A stretch of DNA of 64,000 nt from Allygus modestus (lineage: Eukaryota; Arthropoda; Insecta; Hemiptera; Cicadellidae): NCBI GenBank assembly GCA_963675035.1, contig OY776114.1, forward strand, positions 20,134,709 through 20,198,708. The letters are read 5' to 3'. Every line of letters starts with the position of its first letter. Within the stretch, counting starts at the first letter, position 1. The notes beneath the pieces were generated by a model, which saw nothing but the letters and a program-made list of their open reading frames with translations, did not search any database and was not told the origin of the DNA. The position numbers were made by a program, and so were the translations under genes. Below are positions 12,601 through 22,548 of the stretch, piece by piece.

Positions 12601-13028
12601 GTTCAACCATCTCTCCAGATATCAACAAACTTTCTCTTCCGCGAGTTAAACTACGGTCATAAATACTAACCGCCAATTTTCTAAGCTATTTATAATCGGG
12701 TCCGGACCGTCAGACCAGCGCGTAGTAACATGTAATTACCGCAACTAGTTGCTGTCATTGGGAAAGGTTGCACTAGGTTACATAAGCTTCGGACCGCTCT
12801 AGGCTAGCGATAGAGAAGATAGTTTCGAAGGAGTTTCAAACGGATGTAGTGAGAAGATTGTGGCTACAGAGGCAAAAATATACTTATTTTATACAACTTA
12901 GTGAAATCTTTAAGTTGTGTGCGTCTTGTTCGTTTTAAGGGCGAACTTGTCTAGAGTGAGACTAAAGAAGTTTCAGAGGGAACAGTCCAAAATTATTTCT
13001 TCTCTTTGGATAATATAAAATAAAATCA
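9641..13028. other. No gene recognised
   Basis: Apart from a family D fragment (10398-10481) I find no supported feature. Several short frames (10411-10683 +, 11010-11349 -, 12374-12565 +) have no motif and no neighbouring exon that would extend them. Confidence 0.45.
10398..10481. repeat. Truncated right end of a family D MITE
   Basis: AAGGAGTAAAG through CCGGCAACTTCCGGTGATGA and CTCTT matches the right arm of D1 (380-466), with substitutions. No left arm is present. Confidence 0.6.
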
Positions 13029-13640
13029 GTTCGCACGCAGCACGCTGACGTGAGGGAAGTGAATTTCCACAAAAAAAGTTTAAAACTCAAAATACGTGTA
13101 AAAACATACAGTACATGTATTCCAATTTTTATTGAAATCTGAAAACATTTATTTTTTGGCTGTTCTGATGCTCCTGGTTTCATTTACCTGCAAAGCTGGG
13201 GATACAATTTTGCGCATTATAATGTTAGGAGAAGGTCCAGGCAGGCTTGAAAGTAGTCGTGAGTTGCTGGGGATGATAAAAGTACTCTAACAAAGAAATA
13301 ACAGGCTTTTCTAGTGTAAAACCCCCATTAAAAAAGTACTGTGTTTAGTCGAACACATTTTCTTTAATAACTCGGTAAATATTTATGCTAGAATGACGAG
13401 AGAGAGCTTAAAACTTTCGCCTCACTAATTCACATCTTTTTACATGCATTAATTTTACAACCGGGGCTTTTCTGACCCTTTTTGGGCCCAAAAACTCGAA
13501 ATTTGAAAGATTAATCCCCAAAAAAAGGGTTTAGAGTTTTTCGATTGTTTTGCCCAACGAACTTGTTCAACTGATTACAGACAGGAACGTCTCTACCAAA
13601 TTTGAAGTTAATCGGACAAAAAAATGCGACCGCTAGAGTG

Positions 13641-13719
<79 letters not shown>

Positions 13720-13866
13720 GTATACAATTTTGAACGACCCCCCAAAACGTGTTCAGGGCTTCTAACGTTAGAACTTCAAAACGTTAGGAACTTCTATGGT
13801 GGTCCGGGCTTAAATTTCACCGTGCGGGTCTTGCTAATAGTTCACTTTCCAAAGGAAATTCACTAA
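13029..13866 (+). mobile_element. Family C element, copy C1 (Helentron/HINE-like)
   Basis: The 5' region GTTCGCACGCAGCACGCTGA contains AGTGAATTTCC at about 13058. The 3' end at 13843-13866 carries the hairpin TTTCCAAAGGAAA and then ATTCACTAA, giving an inverted subterminal pair AGTGAATTTCC/GGAAATTCACT. A long (CA)n-(TA)n microsatellite lies at 13642-13720. This is the same plan as family A with one base changed in the subterminal repeat. A second copy lies in reverse at 39546-40313. No protein is encoded. Confidence 0.65.
13642..13720. repeat. (CA)n-(TA)n microsatellite in C1
   Basis: A run of CA repeats of about 57 nt is followed by a TA run to about 13720. Open frames across it are artefacts of the repeat. 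Confidence 0.95.
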
Positions 13867-15238
13867 TAAAGCACTACGAATAAGTGTATATATTATCAAG
13901 AAGAGTTATAGAAGTATATATTACTTCCTATACAAGTAATTTGTAAGTATTTAACTTCTACAACTATGACATCTTTCTCAGAGTTCATAATAAATTGCTT
14001 AACACGTTTTATGTATAACCTGTCTATTAATATCTGCACCTGAATGTGATAGCAAACCTAATTCTAAACTAAAGTTACAGCTTCTTCTTTCCAAGGTAGG
14101 AGTCATATGCATTTAAAAAAACAAGGCTTACAGCCAGTAAACCCAGTGGACCTTTCGATGAATTTGAAACTATCCCTTTTTTGAAAATATTTTTTAAAAA
14201 CCGTACTTTCAAATAACGTATTTTTCCTCGAAGAGGTTTTTTGTGTTAACAAAGTTTAACTAAAACCACTCGATATAAATTAGCAGTGTACAACAAGTGT
14301 CTAATTGTAATTACAGGAATAAACCCCTATTACAACTGAAGAGTCTGAGTGCCTGCGGTTTGTTTGACGTGCAATCGCGGTTGGTATTCACAGTCTCCGT
14401 GTGGAGTACAACAATTATGTCATGTGACCTGGCACTCATTCATGTCGGAGTAATGAATGAGGAAAATACTACGACACTCACGACCTACTGTAACTAATCC
14501 CCCTCTCATTATTGCCAGATAATGAATCTCGAGTGTTAGACAACCTACTCCAATGTGATTAAGATTATTGGGATGAATGGGGAGATAATTATGTTTAGTA
14601 AGATTTTGTTAGACTGCCAAATTTTAGTGTAAATTGTATAATTGATACTTAAAGTCGAATGAAAATTAATTATGGAACATTTCGATCACAATTTTCCTTA
14701 ATGTTCTGCAAATTTGGCGAGATTTCTTGAACGCTTCCTTCTAAAGTGGAGCCATGCCTGATTTCTTGAGTATGCCATAATTTAATTTAATAGAAAATTT
14801 GTATTCCATAAAATAGGTCCATTACGTACTAAAGCACTTGATCACTCGATAGGCGCGAATACAACGTGTGTATTTTGACATGATAATGTTAGTGTAAAAA
14901 GAACAGGACAATAAATTACAATAGCCTATGTGAAAAAATATAATAGCCTAGTATTAACTGCAAAAACATATAAATGCAAGAGCGTGTAAGAAACTCCAGT
15001 TACATATTCAGGAAAGGTTCTCATCACTGAGCCGATGTTGGCCTCACTGAGACCATTATTGCCGCTCAGCTCAGTGGGAGGTGTTTCAGTCAAATCAGTC
15101 GTTAAAATCTCTACGCTATTTGGAAACTAACGACCTATAAAAAGTTGTGATTGAAAGATTAAAATGATTATTCTTTTAATAGAGTAAAGCTTTCCTTACA
15201 AGTGGAATTACTAAGCCACAAATGCATGCTAATACTAA
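13867..15238. other. No gene recognised
   Basis: AT-rich sequence. The 66-codon frame at 14297-14497 (+) shows no domain. I see no repeats shared with the rest of the window. Confidence 0.45.
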
Positions 15239-15840
15239 TAATTCCGCCATCTTGTTGCTCTAGGCTTAGTTTAATAATTAACAAATGTAAACATTTAAAA
15301 ATTTTACATTTATAATGAATAAATTATAGTAATAATATCAGACATAAACAATTTGTAACATGTTATAAAACTATATTTACATTTTTATTTGATTTTAGTA
15401 GACATTTTTAGAGTTCGGCTTTTCCCCAAATACCTGGATTTAAAACTCATCAACGCCGCCTGGCCGCCCTAAAGGTATATTTGTGGTTGTTAATGTACTA
15501 AAATATGAAATGGAAAGAATTATACATATGTAAATGCAAATTATATGTATACAAATAATTCCTTCATCGTTTTGCTCTAGGCTTAGTCTAATAATTAACA
15601 AATGTAAACATTTAAAAATTTTACATTTATAATGAATAAATTATAGTAATAATATCAGAAATGAACAATTTGTAAAATGTTATAAAACTATATTTAAATT
15701 TTTATTTTATTTTAGTAGACATTTTTAGCGTTTGGCTTTTCCCCAAATACCTGGATTTAAAACTCATCAACGCCGTCTGATCGCCCTAAAGGTATATTTT
15801 TGGTTGTTAATGGACTATAATATGAAATGGAAAGCATTAA
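15239..15840. repeat. Direct tandem duplication, period ~317 bp
   Basis: CTCTAGGCTTAG occurs at 15258 and again at 15575. The sequence after each, up to GGTATATTT-TGGTTGTTAATG and ATATGAAATGGAAAG (about 15520 and 15840), is alike with scattered substitutions. The two units are diverged, so the duplication is not recent. Confidence 0.8.
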
Positions 15841-18215
15841 AGCTTTATTTATTGTACTCACAAATCCTTTGAAGATAATCAAATGACTAAACTATATCAG
15901 TGTAAAAACCTCACATTAGCACATTCCCACACTATTGACTGAGCTATTGGGAAACTCCGTTATTTTCCAATGTGAACTTTTAGAGATGCGTCCTTTCACT
16001 GATGTTTGTTGGATCTCAGAATTGAATCAAACCCGCATAAACTCCATTTGAGTGTTAAAAGACTACGATCATAGAACATTCTTGAAGATAAATTAAAATT
16101 TGTAATCCAACATTTCATGATAATTCTTTTACATTACTGTTTAACATAACTTTTATGGATAAATTGGAAACATCCACCGTTAATCAACATGTTTCATATA
16201 AATCCCAGGATGATGGGAAAGATCAAATAAAAGACTCTGACAAAAGAATCGCAGGAAAATAACACTTTTCTTTACGTATGGAAGAAGTAGTAGGAAGTAG
16301 GAACAACCTGCTCGAAAGCATGGGATTCTGTTAAACTCCTTTGCTAACATCACAGCATAAATTGCGAAAAGAATAAAATGCTACTTAGCCGCTAGCCCTT
16401 AATGAGTTAATTCCTCTGGTGAGTATGCACACCAATACTACCGCTTACTGTGCTGCACTGTGCACAGAGCGTGGCACGTTATTCTGCACGCTGCACGCTA
16501 GTGGAAGTTGCCTCGTTGCCCCCAGGAATTTAGAAAGCAGAACTGGACTGGTCGGAGGTTGAAGGCTTCTCTAGCCAGCCTCCGCGTTCTGCCCGGTTGA
16601 CGTCCTTATCTCACTCCATTGTTGTGTTACGATTTAGAGTGTAAGTATGTTGATTGGATGAAGTAAACTAAGTCTCACAATACAAAATATATTTACACTT
16701 ATATGCAAACCTAATGTAAGTAAATAAGAGTAAATATTTTGTCCTGTTGTGAGGCGTGGTTTATTTTATCCTGTGTAATTGTAACAACGTATCATGCTAC
16801 TCAATAAGTTATCTTCAGAGGGTGCTTAGAAGAGTATTAATATTTTTTCTTACCTCAGGCTTCGAAATCACAATTAAATCAAAAGACGCGATATATGAAT
16901 AAAAGTCATCTTAGTGTATTGTGCTCACGGATGCCACTCCATTTACATCGAATTCAACCGAATCCAATATGGAAAACTGTGAAGGACATGACAACAAACG
17001 TTTTTGCCCAGCATATTTTATTTAGAGTCAGCTATGATTGTATCAGAAAAAGTACACTGCAGTGCAAACAGTTTGCTATCAAAACAGGCCAATGTTTTAC
17101 ACCAGGCTAATGTAATGTTGATGTAATTATGTAACAGGCTTGTTCAACATCCCCCTGATAATTACCAATCTGACGAGAACATTTGTCATCAGACAAATAC
17201 TGAATCTGATCTGGGATGGGCATTTGTCTACCTTCCCCATATTCCTTCATTGGTCTGGGTGTGTTTTTGTTTCTCTCGATGGTCATGCAATTCCACCATC
17301 AAATAAATGTGTCCACACCTCTCCTCTGATTTGAAAGTATGTCGGCATTGCTCGAGGATTTCCCAACGTTCGCACGCGAGTTACAATCAGCTGTTTCTTG
17401 GCTGCGGAAGTGAACCAACTGGGGGAAAGTTGAACTTCCGTTTCAGCTGTGACAAGTACTCCTAGCCATTACTTTAGAGGTATCTGCATATAATAGGTAG
17501 GTTACGCGGTCTTTGGCCACTGACATATTTGTCAAGGATCATTGTTACTAGTGAGGAGTCGGCATTCATTTGATCTCATTGTTCGAATGTCAGAGTCAAA
17601 GTGATATTTCCTCTGACAGGAAGAATCTCATTAGTAGATAAGAGTCAATTATCTTGATTGATACTGATTAGGCAACATTTATGTGAACAAAATACTGACA
17701 ACTTGAGCAAAAATAAACTATTTAATTAATCCAATTCAATTTAAAAAATACATCTCAAAGTCACAAATGTTTCTAGACTTTTAACAAGTTTTTATTGAAC
17801 TATTTTCAATTTTGTTGTATTATTTTCAATATTATAATTATTGTACCAATGAACAAATAACATTATATAGTACTATTTTACATCGCTACCAAAATAAAAA
17901 CAATATTCAATTGTTACTAAACTGAATTTAAATTGGAATACTTATTGTATCTCTTAAATGGTGTAAGTACTCTGTAACTCAAACCAATAACCTCTAAATT
18001 AGTACCACCTCAAACTCGTACTACCACCCTAAATTACTGGACCATACTTACCTGTGGCGGTGGGCTGATCACACGACTGATCCGATCCTCCTGGAACTAG
18101 TTCTCGTGACAGGTTCCAGAACTGAATCACTGCACTCTGAACAGTAGTGATCTGTTATCTTTTACGTCCGTATTGTCATATTTTCTAACCTGCTTCGTCA
18201 GCGAATGTGTAATGC
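15841..18215. other. No gene recognised
   Basis: No supported coding region. About 17219-17265 (CTACCTTCCCCATATTCC, GGTCTGGGTGT) resembles 28290-28325 and is probably a small dispersed repeat. Frames at 16895-17110 and 17140-17334 (+) carry no recognisable domain. Confidence 0.4.
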
Positions 18216-18733
18216 AAACTTATATAATTCATTACTGAATGAAGCACCTTACCAAGTTTCATCAATACGTATTTTTAAATAAGCGGGATATAACATTTGA
18301 TCTATCTTTACAAGAATACAATTTAGTCATTAATATGCGTAAATACGCGTACAGGTAGCACTGCAAAGGGACTGCTTACAATGTTTTTGTTTTTTGTTTC
18401 TCTTACAAATGTGAATAGACCTGATCCATATGAAGCCACATACCAAGTATCCACAAAATATTCATAAATATAAAAGATTTAAAATTGTATTTGTTCACCA
18501 TAACATTGACAACAAGTGTTAAGAATAAGAATAACATTGGAAAACATGCCCATACCTGCATTCATTGGACTTTGTAAGCAAGGTTGATGCTACAGGGGTA
18601 TTTTATGGAGATATTAATAAATCAAGTCCAGAATAAAGCCACATAACAAGTTTTATCAAAATTAGTCCATTAATAAGCGAAATATAAAATTGTATTTATT
18701 CTCCATAAAAATAACAAGGGCGACATATTGTAT
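18216..18733 (+). repeat. Heavily diverged family A remnant
   Basis: Recognisable boxes include ACCAAGTTTCATCAATACGT, GAAGCCACATACCAAGT, AATAAGCGGGATATAAC and TATTCTCCATAAAAATAAC in family A order, but the terminal repeats and hairpin are gone. It is cut at 18733 by the TA-flanked element that follows. Confidence 0.45.
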
Positions 18734-19452
18734 TAACTAGCAGCTAAAAAAAGGCTGCTCCGCTGGAAGTGGAGACTTTGCCACCCGAAGGAAGCCGAAC
18801 TCGTCCGATGACGGACGAACTATCCGCAACAGATGCTTTATTATGAGAAAACAATGTGTGTCTTAAATTACCACTGAAACGTAGTATTTTCAAATGTAAA
18901 CATAAGAAACATTCAAATCCATGAGTTTGTGCATATGTCAAACATTTTGGACTATTGACTGAGCTAAGAAACCTATTAATAAGAAACCTACCTTATATTC
19001 TACAGAATTACGCTACATTTACGAAAACATTATAGTGAACTTTCCTAACCTAACTCCTTAGAGCGCTGTATGGCGGCTCTTTTCTTTGCAACATATTAAA
19101 CATACAAAGATGGGTTTGTGTAAAATATAACAAAAAAATTGACGAAAAGGGCACCCACAAAAAGTAAACCAAAAAAACACGAAAAGATAGAATTTACCTG
19201 GGACCGCATGATCGTGATTCTAGTCCCATATCCTAATGGATATGGGACTAGATATACGCTATGACAGTCTAATGACTGTCATAGCGTATAGAACTATGTA
19301 AAAGTTACAATTCATCAAGCAGTGGACGGCGCTGTGATTTTAAAATTTGCCACAGGTAGCGCTCGGTGTGATTTCAAAATTTTACGCTGGCATCGCTTAC
19401 ATATGAAATGTCTCCACTTCCAGTGGAGCAGCCTCTTTTTAGCTGCTAGTTA
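18734..19452. mobile_element. TA-flanked inverted-repeat element (family G)
   Basis: TIRs of about 45 bp: ACTAGCAGCTAAAAAAAGGC at 18736 and its mirror ending GCTGCTAGT at 19450, both continuing through a CTCC-CTGGAAGTGGAG box. TA lies on each side (18734-18735, 19451-19452), as for Tc1/mariner-type insertions. The 715-bp element has no transposase frame. Its centre holds two perfect hairpins (separate entry). Confidence 0.75.
19220..19290. repeat. Two consecutive perfect hairpins with identical TAAT loops
   Basis: Hairpin 1 has arms 19220-19233 and 19238-19251 (CTAGTCCCATATCC and its exact complement). Hairpin 2 has arms 19253-19269 and 19274-19290 (TATACGCTATGACAGTC and its exact complement). 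Both have a 4-nt TAAT loop, and one base separates them. I see no mismatch in either stem. Confidence 0.95.
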
Positions 19453-19917
19453 TTTTAAGCACTTGCGGTATCTTAGTAACCAACTGACAAATAGCAATGT
19501 TTCAAAATACTAAACTGTTTTTTCTTTGTATTTTTTCCAAAGTGAATCCAATGGTGCAAACATTACAATTATAAATATAACTCCTCCCCCTCCCCCCCAA
19601 CCACCCTTTGGCTGGTGCGATCTGTTTTGATTTTGAATTCATACTAATATATGCTGCCTAACACATTTAAGATCGGACCTGTTTTACGAATCAAATCAGT
19701 CGACCTCATAGTACAGACCAGTGATTTAGTGTGTTGGTACGAGTCTGAGAGGATACGCAATAACCAACCCCAATGAAACAGAGTAGGGCTTGAGTGAAGA
19801 AATAACAAATAATTACTACTCTATACAAAAAATTACGTGTAGACGTGCCTGTTTGACAGTTTAGATATTGTGAATGGCATGTTTCCGGTAGAAAACATTC
19901 TTACAAGAATAATAGTT

Positions 19918-21391
19918 TGTTACAAGTTCAAATTCAAACTTGCCGCCATATCAGAAACATCTAGAAGGCACTACCGCGCACAGGAGTAACTGACAACAAT
20001 GCAGTCACGTGACCCGCCTCGCTCATAAAACTGGACGACGGCGGCTTCTCGTTCTCTTAGCCCGGAACTATTCGGTGTAACATCATCTAAAACCTTTTTC
20101 TAAATTCAATACCGCGTTTATTTGCCAATTCCAAAAGTTCGTCGATTTGTTAACGGGGTGCATCCCATACGTTTTCTATTTCGCGAATTGTTTTAAAGAA
20201 AAGGCCGAAATTCGCGGTACAATCACATTCGTATTAATTAATTAATAAAACTTTTTTCTAAATTACACGTGCTAAGAGCAGGTTTTAACACTGCCATTCT
20301 TGTCGTTTTACGGGGAATAAATTAAACAACTGGTATTATTAATATTAAGTGCATAGTAGTGTTACAGTGTATTAATATTGTGAGCGTTTTGTGTATGTAA
20401 TTTTCTACAATGTTCATGTGAGTAATATTTATTAGTTTTACATACTTGGTCATATTTCATAGGGCACATGTCATAACTGGTACTGGTCAAAGTTTAATAA
20501 TTGTTAAGTTTAAATTCATTTATCTTTGTTAATTATTTGATGTAATATCGTATTCACAAATCATTTATAGCAACTCCCTATTTGTCATAATTTAACTTAA
20601 AGATATTTTTCCCTGTACAAGAATTAATTTGTATTAAGCAAGAAAACTTTTGGAAAATATTTAAACTCAAATCAATTGTCTCAAAGCTAAAATAATTGTA
20701 AGAGCTGGAAATTAAGTATAATACAAAATTCTAGGAAATTTAGTATTCATAGAACAGAGTGTTACTATTTGGTTGATTTCAAAAAAAAAAGAGTAAAATT
20801 AATTAAGCAGCAGTTCAGAGCTCAGATCAGGAACCACTTCATATTATAAATAAGTTAATCATGAATCATATGAATGTATAATTTAAATTGGTGGTAAAAA
20901 GATATAGGAGGATAGAGTGTGTCGGAGGTCAGGAGGCTTAGTTAGGAGGACTTATATATTATTATTTATTCCCGACCACTCGCTTGTTTTAATAAACCGC
21001 CATTTAATTAACTAGGAATTCCTGGTTACCACATTTTGATACTTAACTTGAGAACTGCTTTTGATCATTTAAAACACAATACAAAAAAAATATTAAAACT
21101 AAAAAGGCCAGAAATCGACCAAAGCCATAACCTCTAAGGTGATCTATATTACATTAATTTAAAATACTATTTTCCGGCTCTAATTTAACTATGTATGTGT
21201 TGTAATGTCTTTGCTCAGATTTGAATAAAATAGTTTCTTGCAATCAGATTCTTCTTTCAAGCAACCCACAACTAAATCAGAGATCCACGAGTGTTTTTGG
21301 GCCCAGCAACACTCGCTCTGCATTACTGTAATTGACAAATTAAATTTAAATGTGAATAGAAGTATAATAGAGTTTCTTGCAGAATGTAACA
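19918..21391 (+). repeat. 5' LTR
   Basis: Runs from TGTTACAAG to GTAACA, with a 6-bp terminal inverted repeat TGTTAC/GTAACA. It is identical to the 3' LTR through 21337 apart from an 8-versus-9 A run near 21083. It includes an AATAAA candidate polyadenylation signal at about 20992. The last 54 bp differ from the 3' LTR. Confidence 0.85.
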
Positions 21392-21393
21392 AG

Positions 21394-21402
21394 TGGTAGC
21401 AG
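21394..21402 (+). promoter_or_regulatory. Candidate primer-binding site, initiator Met tRNA
   Basis: TGGTAGCAG starts two bases after the LTR end. It matches the complement of the animal initiator tRNA-Met 3' end (CTGCTACCA) over nine bases, then diverges. The position is right for an LTR element. Confidence 0.6.
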
Positions 21403-21525
21403 GCAGACACTGATTTGTGGGTTGCAATTGTGGCGAAATATGACCAATTAATTGTTATTGATATTTTTGTTATATTACTGTGCAAATTATTCATATTTTG
21501 TTAGATTTAGATATTGATTAAAAAA

Positions 21526-22548
21526 ATGTTTTATGGACGTCAATATGTCACAACAGCAAGAGATAGGGCGGCAAGGGTTCAATCACGTTATCTAGGAGTT
21601 CAAGGTTCGGATAGATCCGCTCCAGTTGTGATACAGGTAGAGCAGGCCCCTCAGGCGAACAATAATTTAGATTTACCGCATTCCCCTTCAGGTGCGCATG
21701 TCAGCTTGGAAAATAGGTTACGTGATGCAAAATTATTGCCCGAGAATTTTGAACCAAGGGTGGACTCCACACATGTTCGATACACGCCAAGACAGGATTG
21801 CGCAACCGACACTTTTTGCACGCGTGACCAAACAGGTCAGAATTTTAGCACGCTCTCAACGACTGATCGCACCGTTGTAATCGAATTAGTTAGGAAACTA
21901 CAACCTTGTTCAGGGGAGAATGAGTCACATCTTATTCAGTTTTTGAAACAAGTAAACACGATTTTTCAGATTGTTCGGGTTGGTCACAATGAAGTAATTA
22001 AATTAATTTTGCCTCAGACGCAAGCACATCTTTTTGGAATTTGGTCACATGGTTTGGAATTAAATCTTACATGGGATAATTTACACTTTTCAATCTTGAC
22101 AGCCTTTTTTCCAGGATTACAGTTAGAGCGAGTAGTAAACAAGTTTGTTAAAAGATTACAATGGCCCCAAGAAACCTTTGTAGCATTTATCAATGATGTT
22201 ACTTCCTCAGCCGTAGCACTCCAGTGCAATTTTCCAGACGAATATTTAATTGATGTAATTCTCTCGAATATTAATCCACGCATGCGCAATAGTTTTTCAT
22301 TTTGTGAGAAACCCAAGACAATTTGGGAATTAAAACATTTAGCAAATGCAGTAAATGCGTCAGTCCAGGCGGACAATCATTATTTCAGTACCTTTCCCCC
22401 ACTTCAACAAGCAACTGTACCTAACCCCATCACTCACCGAGTTTTTGAACAAAAATCACAGGTTAAATGTTTTACATGTGGGAAGCAGGGGCACATCGCA
22501 CGATTTTGTAGGCAGGGAAATGCACGAGGCAATTTAATGAGGAGGTAA
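21526..22548 (+). CDS. gag: Gag polyprotein of the gypsy element
   Basis: This 340-codon frame starts at the first ATG (21526) and encodes the structural protein expected to form the particle and bind genomic RNA. The N-terminal half is low in recognisable motifs. Residues around 100-290 look like a retrotransposon capsid, with runs such as VIELVRKLQPCSG and FVAFINDVTSSAVALQC. Near the C-terminus a single CCHC zinc knuckle, CFTCGKQGHIARFC, should bind RNA. The frame is open end to end. It stops with TAA at 22546-22548, and pol lies in the -1 frame immediately downstream, so Gag is probably the main product with pol made by recoding. Confidence 0.92.
   Translation: MFYGRQYVTTARDRAARVQSRYLGVQGSDRSAPVVIQVEQAPQANNNLDLPHSPSGAHVSLENRLRDAKLLPENFEPRVDSTHVRYTPRQDCATDTFCTRDQTGQNFSTLSTTDRTVVIELVRKLQPCSGENESHLIQFLKQVNTIFQIVRVGHNEVIKLILPQTQAHLFGIWSHGLELNLTWDNLHFSILTAFFPGLQLERVVNKFVKRLQWPQETFVAFINDVTSSAVALQCNFPDEYLIDVILSNINPRMRNSFSFCEKPKTIWELKHLANAVNASVQADNHYFSTFPPLQQATVPNPITHRVFEQKSQVKCFTCGKQGHIARFCRQGNARGNLMRR

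Noticed and set aside
13511..13866. Cys-Val and Thr-His repeat open frames
   Set aside because: They come from the (CA)n run of element C1.
21338..21391. Ending the 5' LTR at 21337, where identity to the 3' LTR stops
   Set aside because: That choice leaves no target duplication and a PBS 56 nt away. Ending at GTAACA (21391) gives matching terminal hexamers, a PBS two bases away and an AGTT duplication.
22014..22376. Minus-strand frame antisense to gag
   Set aside because: A shadow of the gag frame without domains.
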